DNA of 64,000 nt from Pycnopodia helianthoides (lineage: Eukaryota; Echinodermata; Asteroidea; Forcipulatida; Asteriidae), in NCBI GenBank assembly GCA_032158295.1, contig CM063244.1, forward strand, positions 4,654,510-4,718,509, read 5' to 3'. The notes beneath the pieces were generated by a model that had not been told where the DNA came from, did no database searches, and saw nothing but the letters and a program-made list of their open reading frames with translations. The translations under genes and the position numbers were made by a program. Below are positions 1 through 11,476 of the stretch, in pieces. Positions within the stretch are counted from its first letter, which is position 1. Every line of letters starts with the position of its first letter.

Positions 1-21
1 TCTAATATCGGGAATATATTT

Positions 22-110
22 ATTCATAATTCTGAATAATATCTCAAATAATCTGCTGTGAGTGGTATTGCCAGTGATCATGACAACATGTTCACGTCTT
101 TCCGTCCAGG
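22..110 (-). repeat. Fragment related to the loop of the 26-36 kb fold-back element
   Basis: The reverse complement of this stretch matches about 35,127-35,212 almost base for base, including GGACGGAAAGACGTGAACATG and the run CACTCACAGCAGATTATTTG. In the second location it lies in the unique loop at the centre of the fold-back structure. This copy has no array next to it inside the window, so it is either a solo fragment or the edge of another copy to the left. Confidence 0.7.
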
Positions 111-466
111 CACAACATCAGCTGGGGTTCTTCGACCGAAGTATAACATCAGATCAGATCAACTGCGTTTTTTAAATGGTAAAATTACTTTTAGCGATTA
201 TTCGTTGTGTTTTGGTTTATATGTATAATGGAAAGATCGACTGTCGACCCAACCTAATATCGATGTATTTAAATATTGCCGTTCATTACGATATTATGTT
301 TTTTAACTTTTCGACATTTTTGTTTACCTGTCCCTCTGTAGGAGCCCCGTAAGTTTGTGTTTTTGTTTGTTATCTAAAAGTTGCATTCGTCGTGCCAATT
401 TCGTTCACGTCGTTCCTACGATATCTACCAAAAATATACAACAAAGTTATTCGAATAATATATAGG

Positions 467-1003
467 CCGGACCCTTTCTGATATGATTTTGAATACTTAA
501 AAAGTAAACAGTTTATCCAATTTTAGTTTGCCGACTTTAATCCATCAACAGAATTCCCTCTTGTGCTCCAGTGTACGTGATTTAAAAGTGATGGGTGCTC
601 CACGAAAATGTATCACACGCTAAAATCAAACTGATAAAAGAAGAAGCTTGATTTAGGGACAAACAAGTAGACAACAAGGTACAGGCAAAATTCTATAGCC
701 CGACGTAACGCAACACTGTAGGCCTAGTGGTGCACTGCCAGCTCTATACACTGACTTACCTTTCTTTGTGCGAGTTTCAGGTGCCTGGTAAAGTTTGATG
801 TTGTGCCAAAGAACTCGCTGGGTTTTGGCGACTTTGCTATGCAAAACCTGCAGTAGTCTCCGTGTTTCCTGTTCCCCTTCTAGTTCAAATTCCGGACCCT
901 TTCTGATATGATTTTGAATACTTAAAAAGTAAACAGTTTATCCAATTTTAGTTTGCCGACTTTAATCCATCAACAGAATTCCCTCTTGTGCTCCAGTGTA
1001 CGT
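467..1003 (+). repeat. 112-bp direct duplication with ~313-bp spacer
   Basis: Bases 467-578 and 892-1003 are identical as read, from CCGGACCCTTTCTGATATGA to CTCCAGTGTACGT. The partner block near 19,255 has a single copy running straight into the sequence that follows 1,003. The extra copy and the 579-891 spacer are therefore specific to this block. It looks like a local duplication with an insertion. Confidence 0.85.
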
Positions 1004-2819
1004 TTTTGTCCCTAATACAAACACCTTTGTCTGTGCAGTTTGACCATTCTTGTAATACTGTCCACGGCAACGAGGTGATCAAAAAGCACTTTTAATCTCT
1101 TTTGTGGTATTGTGTGCAAACCTTTTTTTCCGAGGGAAAACCCCATGGTTATTTTTTACTCCCAGTGGTTTATGCCCTGTTTCGTTAATGACTTGAATTC
1201 GCTAATAATTAACTTCATAAGTATCTAGCTGTTTGCTTACACGTGTAGCTCAGTGTGACTATGTGAGTCTAGGCCTACGCGCATTGCTTTACGAGTTGTC
1301 CCAGCCATGGATATCTTTGTGCGTATCCAGACTGTGTCCACAAGAAGCATGTCTGTGTAAACCAATTTTTGGATAACAGAAATTGAATTTTACCTTTTAA
1401 ACTGCCCTAAAGGTTACTTATAGGTTCTCAGCTTCTAGTGAAAATTCAAGGGTTTTCGACAATTTTTAGTTACTGAAACTTTACTTTATAAAATTTAATT
1501 TAGTGTCCCGACCGATTCCTCCCATTATTTGGGTTATGATGGGATGCATGAACTGTATATCAATGATGGGTCAAAAAATATCAAAGTTTAACATTAAATA
1601 TGATTATGGGTCAAATTGAGGCAAGATTGCACATTAATTGTATGACCACTACCAGAACTGTCAGTCTTTAGTGTGATAAATAAATTGTATAAATAAGAAC
1701 AGTTTTTAAAAATATATATAAAAAAGGAAAGTTTACACCATGGAGTATTTTTTAAAACAAATCACATACAGTTGTGTTTAAAAAAGTTCATAATTTATAA
1801 TAAGTTGTTGACAAAAATGACTCATTTTACCCCACTCAAATGACTTCTGGGGTAAAACGGGACAGATCCAAAAAAGTTCCCAGATATAAAATATTTCTGC
1901 ACTCAGTCAGTCTGTGTTATACGGAGTTTTTAAAGGGACATGGGTGGGGCAAAAATCTTCGTTTTTTGAAGAAAGCAAAACGGCAAAATTTGATGGTTTC
2001 TTTTAGGAACCATTATTCTCCATCGAAAGACCTTTGGAGCCATGTTTTAGACTATTTTGTAGCCCACATAGCCCAAACGAAGCCGGTGTGTCCATTACAG
2101 AGGCAGCTGTGTCTCTATACAAGCAAGTGCGCGCACCGCGGGTTATTAATATTTAGATGTGATTCATGTGATCTTCGGAATTGGTTTTACTTCCAGCCGT
2201 ATAAAAGTAAAACTACTGAACCAAATTAAAATATTTTTTTTAAACAATTATTCATGAGTATTTGACAAAAAGACTATGTATTCAGATTATGGATACATGA
2301 GTTGCAAATAACGATGGAAATCGTACGTAAGATTCGCATTCAGAGAGTCCGTGCAACGGAAGTGTGATTTACGGCGCACTAGCGTGAGAGATAGCGGAAC
2401 GTAAAACTTCGTACAGCCGAAGCCGTGTCCTGTGTGGCCAGCAGAAAGACAAAATACTGAAAAAATATACGTGTTGAAATACCCGATTCTAGACCCGATA
2501 CTAGACGAAAACTTGTGTTACCTATGGTTTGAGTAGAATCGTCGAGTGATTTTCCTCAACGTTTTTATTTATTTTGAATTTAAAAACTACAATCGTATTG
2601 GGGTTTTTATTCTAAAACTGCACGTTGATTTACTGAGCAGAGGCAGATTAATTACATGTGTAACAATGTTGTATTTCTGTACTGTATTGCTTGGTATAAA
2701 CGGTTAAATTTGAATATGCATCTTATTGAAGGTTTCTGCGAATCTGACCAATCAGAGTGTTCCGCTCACTTTTTGACTAATTCCACATGGTGTGTACAAA
2801 CCAATGAACAACGTTCCCA

Positions 2820-2925
2820 AGTCTGTGATCGTAGGTTAAATGACGGATGGTAATCCAAGAGAGGGCGCTATTTCAGGCAATAATGTATTGGGTATCAGGT
2901 AGACTAAAAACCACGATCACAGACT
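2820..2925. mobile_element. Short MITE-like inverted repeat (AGTCTGTGATCGT ends)
   Basis: The left end AGTCTGTGATCGTAGG is mirrored by the right end CCACGATCACAGACT. A relative in opposite orientation starts near 49,324 and shares the interior motif CTGAAAYAGCGCCCT. The element is about 106 bp with no coding capacity. Confidence 0.6.
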
Positions 2926-3325
2926 AGTCTACATCTGGCCCCGTGTCCCATCTTCCACGGGCGTTCCCTGTGGTACTAAATGCGGTCATGCGCAATGCTT
3001 GTTTCAATTCTTAAATGGCTGTACATGGAATTATGAACTCTCACCAGTTACTACACGCGCTCAACCACCCCCTGTATCAACATATATGAGTTTATAACTA
3101 TTACAATCTTTTTGTCCCACTTTGGTCCCACGTACAAACATTCACCTCCCCTTACCAACAGAGTTTCATGAGAGTCGAGAACTCCGTATCACAGTGACAA
3201 AAAACTTGGCTCTTGTTGTGATACAACCCTTTTTTATTTTTAAGGGATCTTCAATGGGTATTGTTATTCAATTTTCAGGATTTGTTCATACTTATAAAAT
3301 ATCTGTGGCCAATCCAGTTGACGAA

Positions 3326-5043
3326 GTTCGAAGTCCTAAACCTGCTGCCAGATAGGGGGTGGGGAGTTCGAAGTCCTAAACCTGCTGACAGATAGGTGGT
3401 GGGGGAGTTTGAAGTCCTAAACCTGCTGCCAGATAGGGGGTTGTGGAGGGAAATCCCAAACATGCTGCCAAATAGGGGGTGGGGGAGTTCGAAGTCCTAA
3501 ACCTGCTGCCAGATAGCGGTGGGGAGTTCGAAGTCCTAAACCTGCTGACAAATATGTGGTGGGGGAGTTCGAAGTCGTAAACCTGCTGCCAGATAGGGGG
3601 TTGTGGAGGGAAATTCCAAACCTGCTGCCAGATGGAGGGTGGGGGAGTTCGAAGTCCTAAACCTGCTGCCAGATAGGGGTGGGGGAGTTCGAAGTCCTAA
3701 ACCTGCTGCCAGATAAGGGGTGGGGAGTTCGAAGTCCTAAACCTGCTGACAGATAGGTGGTGGGGGAGTTCGAAGTCCTAAACCTGCTGCCAGATAGGGG
3801 GTTGTGGAGGGAAATTCCAAACCTGCTGACAGATAGGGGGTGGGGGAGTTCGAAGTCCTAAACCTGCTGCCAGATAGAGTTTTGTGGAGGGAAGTCCCAA
3901 ACCTGCTGCCAGATAGAGGGTGGGGGAGTTCGAAGTCCTAAACCTGCTGCCAGATAGGGGGTGGGGAGTTCGATGTCCTAAACCTGCTGCCAGATAGGGG
4001 GTGGGGGAGTTCGAAGTCCTAAACCTGCTGCCAGATAAGGGGTGGGGAGTTCGAAGTCCTAAACCTGCTGCCAGATAGAGGGTTGTGGAGGGAAGTCCCA
4101 AACCTGCTGCCAGATAGAGGGTGGGGGAGTTCGAAGTCCTAAACCTGCTGCCAGATAGGGGGTGGGGAGTTCGAAGTCGTAAACCTGCTGCCAGATAGAG
4201 GGTTGTGGAGGGAAGTCCCAAACCTGCTGCCAGATAGAGGGTGGGGGAGTTCGAAGTCCTAAACCTGCTGCCCGATAGGGGGTGGGGAGTTCGATGTCCT
4301 AAACCTGCTGCCAGATAGGGGGTGGGGGAGTTCGAAGTCCTAAACCTGCTGCCAGATAAGGGGTGGGGAGTTCGAAGTCCTAAACCTGCTGACAGATAGG
4401 TGGTGGGGGAGTTCGAAGTCCTAAACCTGCTGCCAGATAGGGGGTTGTGGAGGGAAATTCCAAACCTGCTGCCAGATATGGGGTGGGGAGTTCGATGTCC
4501 TAAACCTGCTGCCAGATAGGGGGTTGTGGAGGGAAATCCCAAACCTGCTGCCAAAAAGGGGGTGGGGGAGTTCGAAGTCCTAAACCTGCTGCCAGATAGG
4601 GGGTTGTGGAGGGAAATCCCAAACCTGCTGCCAGATGGAGGGTCGGGGAGTTCGAAGTCCTAAACCTGCTGCCAGATAGGGGGTGGGGGAGTTCGAAGTC
4701 CTAAACCTGCTGCCAGATAGGGGGTTGTGGAGGGAAATCCCAAACCTGCTGCCAAAAAGGGGGTGGGGGAGTCCGATGTCCTAAACCTGCTGCCAGATAG
4801 GGGGTGGGGAGTTCGATGTCCTAAACCTGCTGCCAGATAGAGGGTTGTGGAGGGAAGTCCCAAACCTGCTGCCAGATAGAGGGTGGGGGAGTTCGAAGTC
4901 CTAAACCTGCTGCCAGATAGGGGGTGGGGGAGTTCGAAGTTCTAAACCTGCTGCCAGATAGGGGGTGGGGGAGTTCGAAGTCCTAAACCTGCTGCCAGAT
5001 AGGGGATGGGGAAGTTCGAAGCCCTACATCCTGCTGCCAGATT
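3326..5043 (+). repeat. Minisatellite, ~40-bp unit, about 43 copies
   Basis: Tandem copies of a 38-41 bp unit beginning GTTCGAAGTCCTAAACCTGC and ending in a G-rich TAGGGGGTGGGG tract. A second unit type carries TTGTGGAGGGAAATCCC in place of GGGGGAGTTCGAAGTCC, and the two types are interspersed irregularly. The G-rich strand is the plus strand throughout. Long minus-strand ORFs (for example 258 codons at 3,778-4,554) arise because the unit rarely contains stops. They have no non-repeat domain and are not called genes. Confidence 0.95.
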
Positions 5044-5448
5044 GCCAGGGATCACGCCCTTGTTACCATACAAACTAAGAAGAAGCAGTAAGGAGTCACT
5101 TTTTGAAATGCTTGTTTGCTCTTTTATTATCAAATAATAAAGTACGCATATGTGTTACATGTAAGGTACTATCACAAACAACTTTCTTTTGGAAATATGT
5201 TAAAGGGGCTGTGTCAAAACATGCTTTTGGTTGTACCTGGAATTTTAAACTCTAGGTCAATTACAACATGCGTGCGCCCTCCCTCCATGTCGTAATGGAA
5301 TAGGCTGGATCTGCCCCTGAGCTCAGTGGTAGTAGCTTAAACGTCTCCGGTCAGCACCTGTCATAAAATTTTAAAAAAGTATTAAACATGTATATGATAA
5401 ATATAAACATATATATCTACTTTCGAATGGTACAATCGGTGTATAGCC

Positions 5449-5592
5449 CCCCCCCCGAAAAAAACACAACAACTTATAAAAACAAACAAACAAACAAACA
5501 AACAAACAAACAAAAACAACACGCACACACTAAAAACACACTCACAAAAAACACGCAAAAAAATAAATAAATAAATAAATAAATAAATAAAT
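5449..5592 (+). repeat. Simple repeats: C-run, (AAAC)n, (AAAT)n
   Basis: A C-run near 5,449 is followed by about nine AAAC repeats near 5,479-5,512 and about eight AAAT repeats near 5,560-5,592. This compound A-rich tract separates the duplicated block from the following unique DNA. Confidence 0.9.
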
Positions 5593-5639
5593 GATTAACA
5601 ATATTTCAAAAAGTATTTACACCCGCTTGCCCCAAATGA

Positions 5640-6222
5640 AAATGCCTGGTTACACCACTGCAGTCATGGCAACATTCATAGTTTATTTTTCTTCGACCTC
5701 GTAAATGGGGAAGGGGAACGGGCAACAAGGGCATGTGAAGGGTTCAGACTTAGCATGGGTCCGAAGTTCCCCCAAGGTAATATGCCCTTTTTGTTAAATT
5801 CTAAGTTGTGTTTTTATTTTCGTCTGGAAATAAAATGTGAACACGATGATGGATAGGCCTGATAAGGAACTAGTGTCACGTCATTATTTTAGCTGGGGGT
5901 GAAAGAAGCATTTACCTTTTGCATGTATAAATAAATAAGGGCGCTGTTCATGGTGGTTGGACATGTTTTTTATGTGTCTAGGGTTTTCGTTTTTTCCTTT
6001 AGTTTTTTTGATATATCACTGGTCATTATCTGAATCAAAATTAAGTTGTATAAATTATAGAAATCTCCTCTCCATTCTACAGATAATTGGACTTTAAGTG
6101 AGTAAGGATTGTTGAGATTGACATGGATTAAGTTTCATCCAGCAATCTGTCAATTTCTGTGGGAGTTGCAACCAAGTGGTTTCAGACAGCGATCTTGGGA
6201 TTGAATGTGAGTAATGTAAATT
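5640..6222. other. Non-genic stretch before the LINE
   Basis: AT-rich DNA with frequent stops on both strands. I see no exon, RNA gene or clear repeat. Its right end may include the 5' leader of the LINE that begins near 6,200. Confidence 0.5.
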
Positions 6223-6893
6223 GTGATTCATCGTCTAGACATTTCAATGAATGAAGCTCTCGCTGAAGCAAACAGTCCACACATACACTGGTACTGTAGA
6301 ACATGTAACTCAACTGCAGAAAATATGCTCAGATTTATGTCTACTCTCCAAGCCCAACAGTCCAAAATGGAGGGAGAAATCAATGTACTCGATCCGACAT
6401 CCAAATGTGTAGAAAAGAATGTCAAAACAGATCTAGTAAACTAGAAGAATGGGCATAAGAAAACCATTGACGATCAAATGAAATCAACGGCTAACAAACT
6501 ACATGACCATGTATCATCCAAGCTGGAAGACATGGAAGAGAGGGAGAGAAGAAAAAAGAACGTCATATTTTTGGTCTCCCCGAATCTGAGTCTAGTGAAT
6601 CCGACATTAGAAAGTCACATGACATCAAGAAGATCGACAATTTTATTGGTCGAACATTGAGTATCGACTCCTACCAGGTAAAGGCAGCATACCGTCTTGG
6701 TAAGAAAACTCTCGACTCTGTCAGACCCCTAAAAGTAGTCCTAAAAAATGAGGTAATGAGGAACGAAGTACTCAGCAAAGCTGCAGCACAAAAGGAAGTT
6801 CAAGTCTCAAGAGACAGAACACAGCTTGAGAGGGAAGAATACAAGACACTTAGAGAGGAACTACTAGGGAAATCAATGGTGAAGAAAACTTAA
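6223..6893 (+). pseudogene. LINE ORF1 remnant
   Basis: The first piece (6,223-6,444) contains HWYCRTC, a short zinc-knuckle-like CxxC, then a glutamine- and lysine-rich helix. After a stop, 6,478-6,660 contains the EERERRKKNVIF box. After a frameshift, 6,657-6,893 contains AYRLGK and RPLKVVLKNE. Coiled coil, then an ERxRRxNV box, then YRLGK and RPxxVV boxes is the usual order in ORF1 proteins of CR1/L2/jockey-like LINEs, which bind the element RNA. At least one stop and one frameshift break it. Confidence 0.75.
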
Positions 6894-6959
6894 GAATCCG
6901 CAATGGCAAATAGTCAAGCGTGGTTTTCATGAAGCGGCAAGAAACCCGTTTTTTAACAA

Positions 6960-7724
6960 TGTAGTTATCGTCGGTGATTTTTAACTTTAGAGACATTAAC
7001 TGGGCCACCTCTAGAACTCCCTGTAGCGAACACAGTGAGAGCAATACATTTCTAGACTGTGTGAATGACCTTTTTATGTTTCAGTATGTTCAGAGCCCAG
7101 TCAGATTTTGTGACGGTCAAGAACCAAGTCTGCTAGACCTTATTCTCACCAACAATGACAATATTATTAGTGATGTCGATATAGGAGCGCCACTGGGCAA
7201 GAGCGATAACACAATTCTGTTTTTGAAACTACTAGTTTTCCATAACACATCCACCAGTGGTCCTGCCTACATAAGGAAATACTACAAAGGTGACTATGTC
7301 TCCATGAGCAAAACATTTGCTAATACAGACTGGAAGAAATGTGTATTTGATGCTCCACTTGAGGAAGCTTGGTCCTCTTTTGAAAGGACAGTTGACACCT
7401 GTACACAAAAATTTGTTCCATTGCAGTTGAAATGTAACAAACAAGGTCCGCAGTGGATGAACAATAACATTAAAGATATAGTGAAAGAGAAACACAAAAA
7501 ATGGAATAGAAAACTGATATCAAAAGAAAAGATCTAGCTCTACGTGGAAGAATATACATCTGCTAAAAATATTGCGACATCAGAAGTAAGGAAAGCCAGA
7601 GTAAATTTTGAGAGTAAAATTGCAAGAGAAGTCAAGGCAAACCCAAAATGTTTTTGGAGTTATGTAAAAAGTCAAACCAAAACTAAATCCGGCATTGCTG
7701 ACCTAAAACGACCTGATGGCTCAA
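6960..7724 (+). pseudogene. LINE ORF2: endonuclease C-terminus and linker
   Basis: The reading frames give VVIVGDF (7-base shift from the next frame), then NFRDINW, SLLDLILTN and GKSDN. These correspond to the GDFN, LDLILTN and SDH motifs at the C-terminal half of APE-type LINE endonucleases. The final His of SDH is replaced by Asn, which would be inactivating. The catalytic N-terminal half is absent: ORF1 runs almost directly into the GDF motif. The linker (7,544-7,724) has the basic helix AREVKANPKCFWSYVKSQTK, typical before LINE RT domains. Confidence 0.8.
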
Positions 7725-8045
7725 TGCGCCGTACTTTTGACCGCGTGAGGGCGCTCTCAAAAACATTTTTATCACTTCCGGGGGTATAATTTATCGTCTG
7801 CTCAGCTACCTGTGTACAGTTTAGCATCTTTCTGACAGTTTAGCATCGTTCTGTCACTTCTGTGCGCAAGAAGAGAGTTTAGTCAGTGCTTCTATAATCT
7901 AAGGTAATAACGGCTCCTTTAAATGTCTTATTTTCCTTGATGGATATGACGTCTGGTAGTAATGTGTTTCAGTCCTTAACTGTCTGGTGGAAGTATTTGA
8001 AGCAGTTTTTGTTTGCGGAGAACAGTTGTTTCTATAAGTCGTCAG

Positions 8046-9029
8046 CGTTTTCACGAAGTAGCACGCTATGTGCTTAAAGGTATTGTACACTTTTGGTAAC
8101 AGCTCAAAATCAGTGTCCACATTTTGTGTGATTAAACATATGCATTATGAACAAACAAACCTGTGAAAGTTTAAGCTCAATTGGTCATCGAGGTCACGAG
8201 AAAATAGTGAAAAGAGATCTTATGTGTTTTCTGTTTTTTCAAATTATCGCGCGCGATAATTACTATTGTTTTACTCGTTTCTCAGAAACGATAGCATTTT
8301 AGGCAGAAATATTTGAAGGAACCCTTTCTACCATTACTTACTTTAAATCATGTAAGTTATGTGTGAATCTGTGAACATTGTGTTTTTTCGATCTTACCAA
8401 TAGTGTACAGGGCCTTTAAGGATTTTTGTTTACATTTTTTTTTTTTTTCACATTTCTGTTGATAATGCATGAAGACCTACAATTCCATGAAGTTTCAAAG
8501 CTCAGACAGCTTTACTTTTTCAATTAAGCTAATGAGTGTTTTCGACTTTGGCACAATTGTGACATTTTTTGTTTTCACGAAGTAGCACCCGACTTCTGTT
8601 TACCATTGTAATGCACGGCACGCACTCAAGTCAAAGTGAGGTAAAAACGTTTTCACGAAGTAGCACGCTACTTGTGTGAGCGCGCGCGCGCTGACCTAGT
8701 TTTCATGAAGTAACTCAAAATGCTGTGTTGTAGTATAGGCGCGTGCTACTTCGTGGAAACGCAAAAAGACATATTTCGCCCTTTTTTTGTTTCACGAAGT
8801 AGCACGGAACTTCTCTCGTGTCTAGTTTCTTAATTAATTATGCAAAGAGTCATAATAAGATTAATGTTTAAGTTCAAGTCTTCAAGTATCTACATTGAGA
8901 AATTTAAATGGAAATACTTCGAGGTTTTGAAGGAAAGTGGGTTTCTAAAAAATGTTCAACTTCAGAGGCCGTTTTCTCTGATTGTAATTTTTTGCTGGTA
9001 TAGCAGTGCGTGCTACTTCGTGAAAACGC
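8046..9029. repeat. Seven copies of an ~18-bp motif GTTTTCACGAAGTAGCACG
   Basis: Copies lie near 8,046, 8,571, 8,649, 8,698 (degenerate) and 8,789 on the plus strand, and near 8,743 and 9,008 on the minus strand. They occur inside the TIR element but are irregularly spaced, so they are not a simple tandem array. Repeated subterminal motifs of this kind are transposase-binding sites in several DNA transposon families. That role is inference here. Confidence 0.7.
8074..8419. mobile_element. TTAA-flanked MITE nested in the TIR transposon
   Basis: Ends are TTAAAGGTATTGTACACTTT on the left and, as reverse complement, TTAAAGGCCCTGTACACTAT on the right, with TTAA at both boundaries. The interior contains GGTCACGAGAAAATAGTG, shared with the other TTAA MITEs near 13,070, 41,880, 50,140 and 58,390, so it is a member of a wider family. 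It is the third nesting level: LINE, then transposon, then MITE. Confidence 0.85.
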
Positions 9030-9310
9030 TGACGTAAGTATAACGAGGAAAGGATGAGCCACGCTTAACTGCCAGTTCTGATATTTTTTAAGATTAGATG
9101 CAGGGCTCTTTAATTCTTTAAAGGAGCCGTTATTAATCCACCTTAGATTCTAGAAGCACTGACTAAACTCTCTCGCGCACAGAAGTGACAGAACGCCGAT
9201 GTTAAAACTGTACACAGCTACCTGAGCAGACGATAATCGCTTAAGCTATACCCCCGGAAGTGATACAATTATTTTTGAGAGCGCCCTCACGCGGTCAAAA
9301 ATACGGCGCA

Positions 9311-10986
9311 ACAGATCAAGAAAAGGCAAACACACTAAACCAGTTCTTTGCGAATGTCTTCACATACGAGGATCTTGCAGCTATACCTATTTGCGATGAG
9401 AAAATGCAGCCCCTGTCTTAGACAGTATTGAGTTTTCAGCCTCAGATATTAGTAAATTTCTAGCAGAGCTCGACATTACCAAGTCTGCAGGCTCAGATGG
9501 AATTCACCCTCGTACTCTAAAGGAAAATCACCAGAAACTAAGCAAACCACTTAAATCAATCTTCACTAAGTCAATCGATGAGGGCAAGGTACCACAAATC
9601 TGGAAACACGCCAACGTTGTTCCTATCTTCAAGAAAGGTGCTAAAGATAATCCAGCAAACTATCGTCCCATCAGCTTAACCTCAGTGGTTTGTTAGACAA
9701 TGGAAAAGTTAATAAGGAAAGTAATTGTCTTGCACCTAGAAATAAGCTCTTGTCAAGTCATCAGCAGGTTTCTGTGCTGGCAGATCCTGCAACACTCAGT
9801 TACTGGAAGTCATCGAGCAGTGGTCATCACTTTTGGAAGAAGGTCATAGCGTAGACTGTGTGTACCTAGATTACAAGAAAGCCTTTGATAGCCATCCACA
9901 CCAACGACCTTTACACAAGCTTCAAGGTTACGGCATCAAGGGCCATCTACTAAAATGGATAGAAGCCTTCCTGACAAATCGCACCCAAAGAGTCAATGGA
10001 GAAAAATCTGAGTGGGTAGCAGTGAAGAGCGGTAAACTCCATTCCTCAAGGTAGTGTCCTCGGTCCTGTTTTGTCTGTCATCTTCATCAATGACCTCCCG
10101 GCAACAATCAACTCTGAAAGTAAGCTGTTCGCAGATGACACAAAAGTATACCGAGTTGTAAATAATACTGCAGATGCAGCGGCCCTACAGCAGGACATCA
10201 ACACTCTCCATGAGTGGCAATTCCCATTTAACGAAGATAAATGCAAGGTAATCCACTATGGCAAATCCACCCTAAATTATGTGTACATGCTGAGTAGTAA
10301 CTCTAATCGAGCTGCAATTTCACCAGTCGACAAGGAAAAAGATCTGGGAGTCTTGTTTGACAGCAATCTCAACTTTAGCCCACACATTGCAACCATAGCC
10401 AAGAAAGCCAACTCCAAGCTAGGTATCATCAAGAGATCTTTTTTGGATCTGGGTAATCATAGCTTAATACTGTTATACAAGACCATAAGCCGTCGTGCTT
10501 TGGAGTATTGTAATACCGTCTAGGCTTCACGTTTCAAGAAAGGTGAAAACCTGCTCGAAAAACTGCAACAAAGAGCAACTAGATTACTTCCCAATTTACG
10601 CCAACTTGATTACCCTGAGAGACTTAGAGTATTAGGAATCCCAACTTTAACCTATAGACGTGAAAGAGCAGACATGCTACAAATCTTCAAGATTCTCAAC
10701 GGCATAGACAAGGTGGATTACAAACAATTTTTCACCCTTGATGAATCATCTGTTACACGAGGCCACTAAAAAAAAGATCAGGAAATTCCATGTTAAAACG
10801 CATCTGAGACAAAATACCTTCTCAGTCCGAAGTATTAATAGCTGGAACTCCCTCTCCAACTTAGTGGTTGGCTCTTCGTCTGTAAACCTATTCAAATCTC
10901 GACTCGAGAAGCACTGGTCCGACCATCCATTGAAATACAGCCCATATCACCAATGTTACAGTTTTCCAGTCAAGAGGGGAAAATAA
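9311..10986 (+). pseudogene. LINE ORF2: reverse transcriptase and C-terminus
   Basis: Motifs in order are [14 protein letters not shown], then [20 protein letters not shown], then a stop, then FCAGRSCNTQ, CVYLDYKKAFD, and after a frameshift QGSVLGPVL, FADDTKVY (the FxDD catalytic motif), DKCKVIHYGK and KEKDLGVLFD. A further stop near 10,521 is followed by LQQRATRLLP, and a C-terminal region ending SFPVKRGK and TAA at 10,984-10,986. This is the full palm and thumb order of a LINE RT. Stops at about 9,693, 10,521 and 10,766 and frameshifts make it non-functional. The 3' UTR boundary is not certain. Confidence 0.9.
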
Positions 10987-11476
10987 GCGTAAGCTTTAAG
11001 TCTCCACTTCCAGGTAATCCAGGTAAATGTATTCTTAATAGTCTTCGTATTTTTCTCGTCCAAGTATCCCATACAGGCAATCTAAAATTGTCTCTGCGGC
11101 TTGATTTTTCCGGTATTCCTCCCGGTCTTCATCCTGTACGCACTTGGGATGGGCATGTTCGTTGCGAATTTTCAAAATCTACAAATTGTATACGAAAGTT
11201 GATGTAGAAATAACACTAACAGAAACCTATTTTTCCACATCTTCCATTATTGTTCAAAATTTTATCTTTGTAGTGTCTGTTGTTACATTACGATTAATGT
11301 CATCGTATTCAAGCACTGATCAAATGGTCTGAGTTAGCAATCAAAATAATTGGTCAAATTTTGGAGCGAACTTCTCTGTACAGCTTTTTTGGTCATGTAT
11401 ATTTTTAATTGTATACATACGTCAATAATCGATAGTGGATTGTATGATTCGTAATAGCGCGCCCCTTTACAGCATA
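10987..11476. other. LINE 3' UTR and unrecognised AT-rich DNA
   Basis: The first few tens of bases are probably LINE 3' untranslated sequence. I see no tail repeat that fixes the end. The rest holds short, unsupported ORFs only. Confidence 0.4.

Larger units (their letters stand above)
300..5310 (+). repeat. Segmental duplication, copy 1 (partner 19,110-25,625)
   Basis: Collinear similarity to 19,110-25,625 runs through many landmarks. Examples are the TTACCTGTCCCT segment (322/19,127), the GTGTAGCTCAGTGTGACTAT segment (about 1,243/19,605), the ACTACACGCGCTCA segment (about 3,050/23,297), the ~40-bp minisatellite, and the post-array segment GGGATCACGCCCTTGTTACC (about 5,048/25,324). The copies differ by several insertions. 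No convincing coding exon is seen. Apart from the repeats listed separately, I recognise nothing in the unique parts. Confidence 0.85.
7725..9310. mobile_element. Non-autonomous DNA transposon with ~200-bp TIRs
   Basis: The left end TGCGCCGTACTTTTGACCGC and the right end (reverse complement TGCGCCGTATTTTTGACCGC) begin inverted repeats. These stay similar for about 200 bp (7,725-7,925 against 9,108-9,310) and reappear deeper (8,040-8,065 against 9,008-9,033). The insertion sits inside the LINE ORF2, so the ends are fixed by the LINE reading frame. The target duplication is unclear: the flanks allow at most a short CAA. No transposase is present. The superfamily is not assigned. Confidence 0.85.
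6223..10986 (+). mobile_element. Jockey/CR1-like LINE, decayed, split by a DNA transposon
   Basis: This is a non-LTR retrotransposon on the plus strand. ORF1 remnants (6,223-6,893) are followed by the C-terminal part of an APE-type endonuclease (about 6,960-7,240), a linker (to 7,724), and then a reverse transcriptase and C-terminal region (9,311-10,986). A transposon at 7,725-9,310 separates linker and RT. Deleting it joins the codons D-G-S to T-D-Q-E-K-A in frame. The endonuclease N-terminal half is missing and there are several frameshifts and stops, so the copy is dead. Clade assignment rests on motif style only. Confidence 0.9.

Noticed and set aside
1840..2229. 129-codon plus-strand frame
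   Set aside because: The partner block (20,505 onward) does not keep the frame, no splice signals or domain are seen, and part of it overlaps a MITE end.
3778..4554. 258-codon minus-strand open frame
   Set aside because: Product of the ~40-bp minisatellite lacking stops; it has no other content.
5310..5360. A-box-like GAGCTCAGTGGTAGTAG
   Set aside because: No B box at the expected distance; not enough for a tRNA or SINE call.
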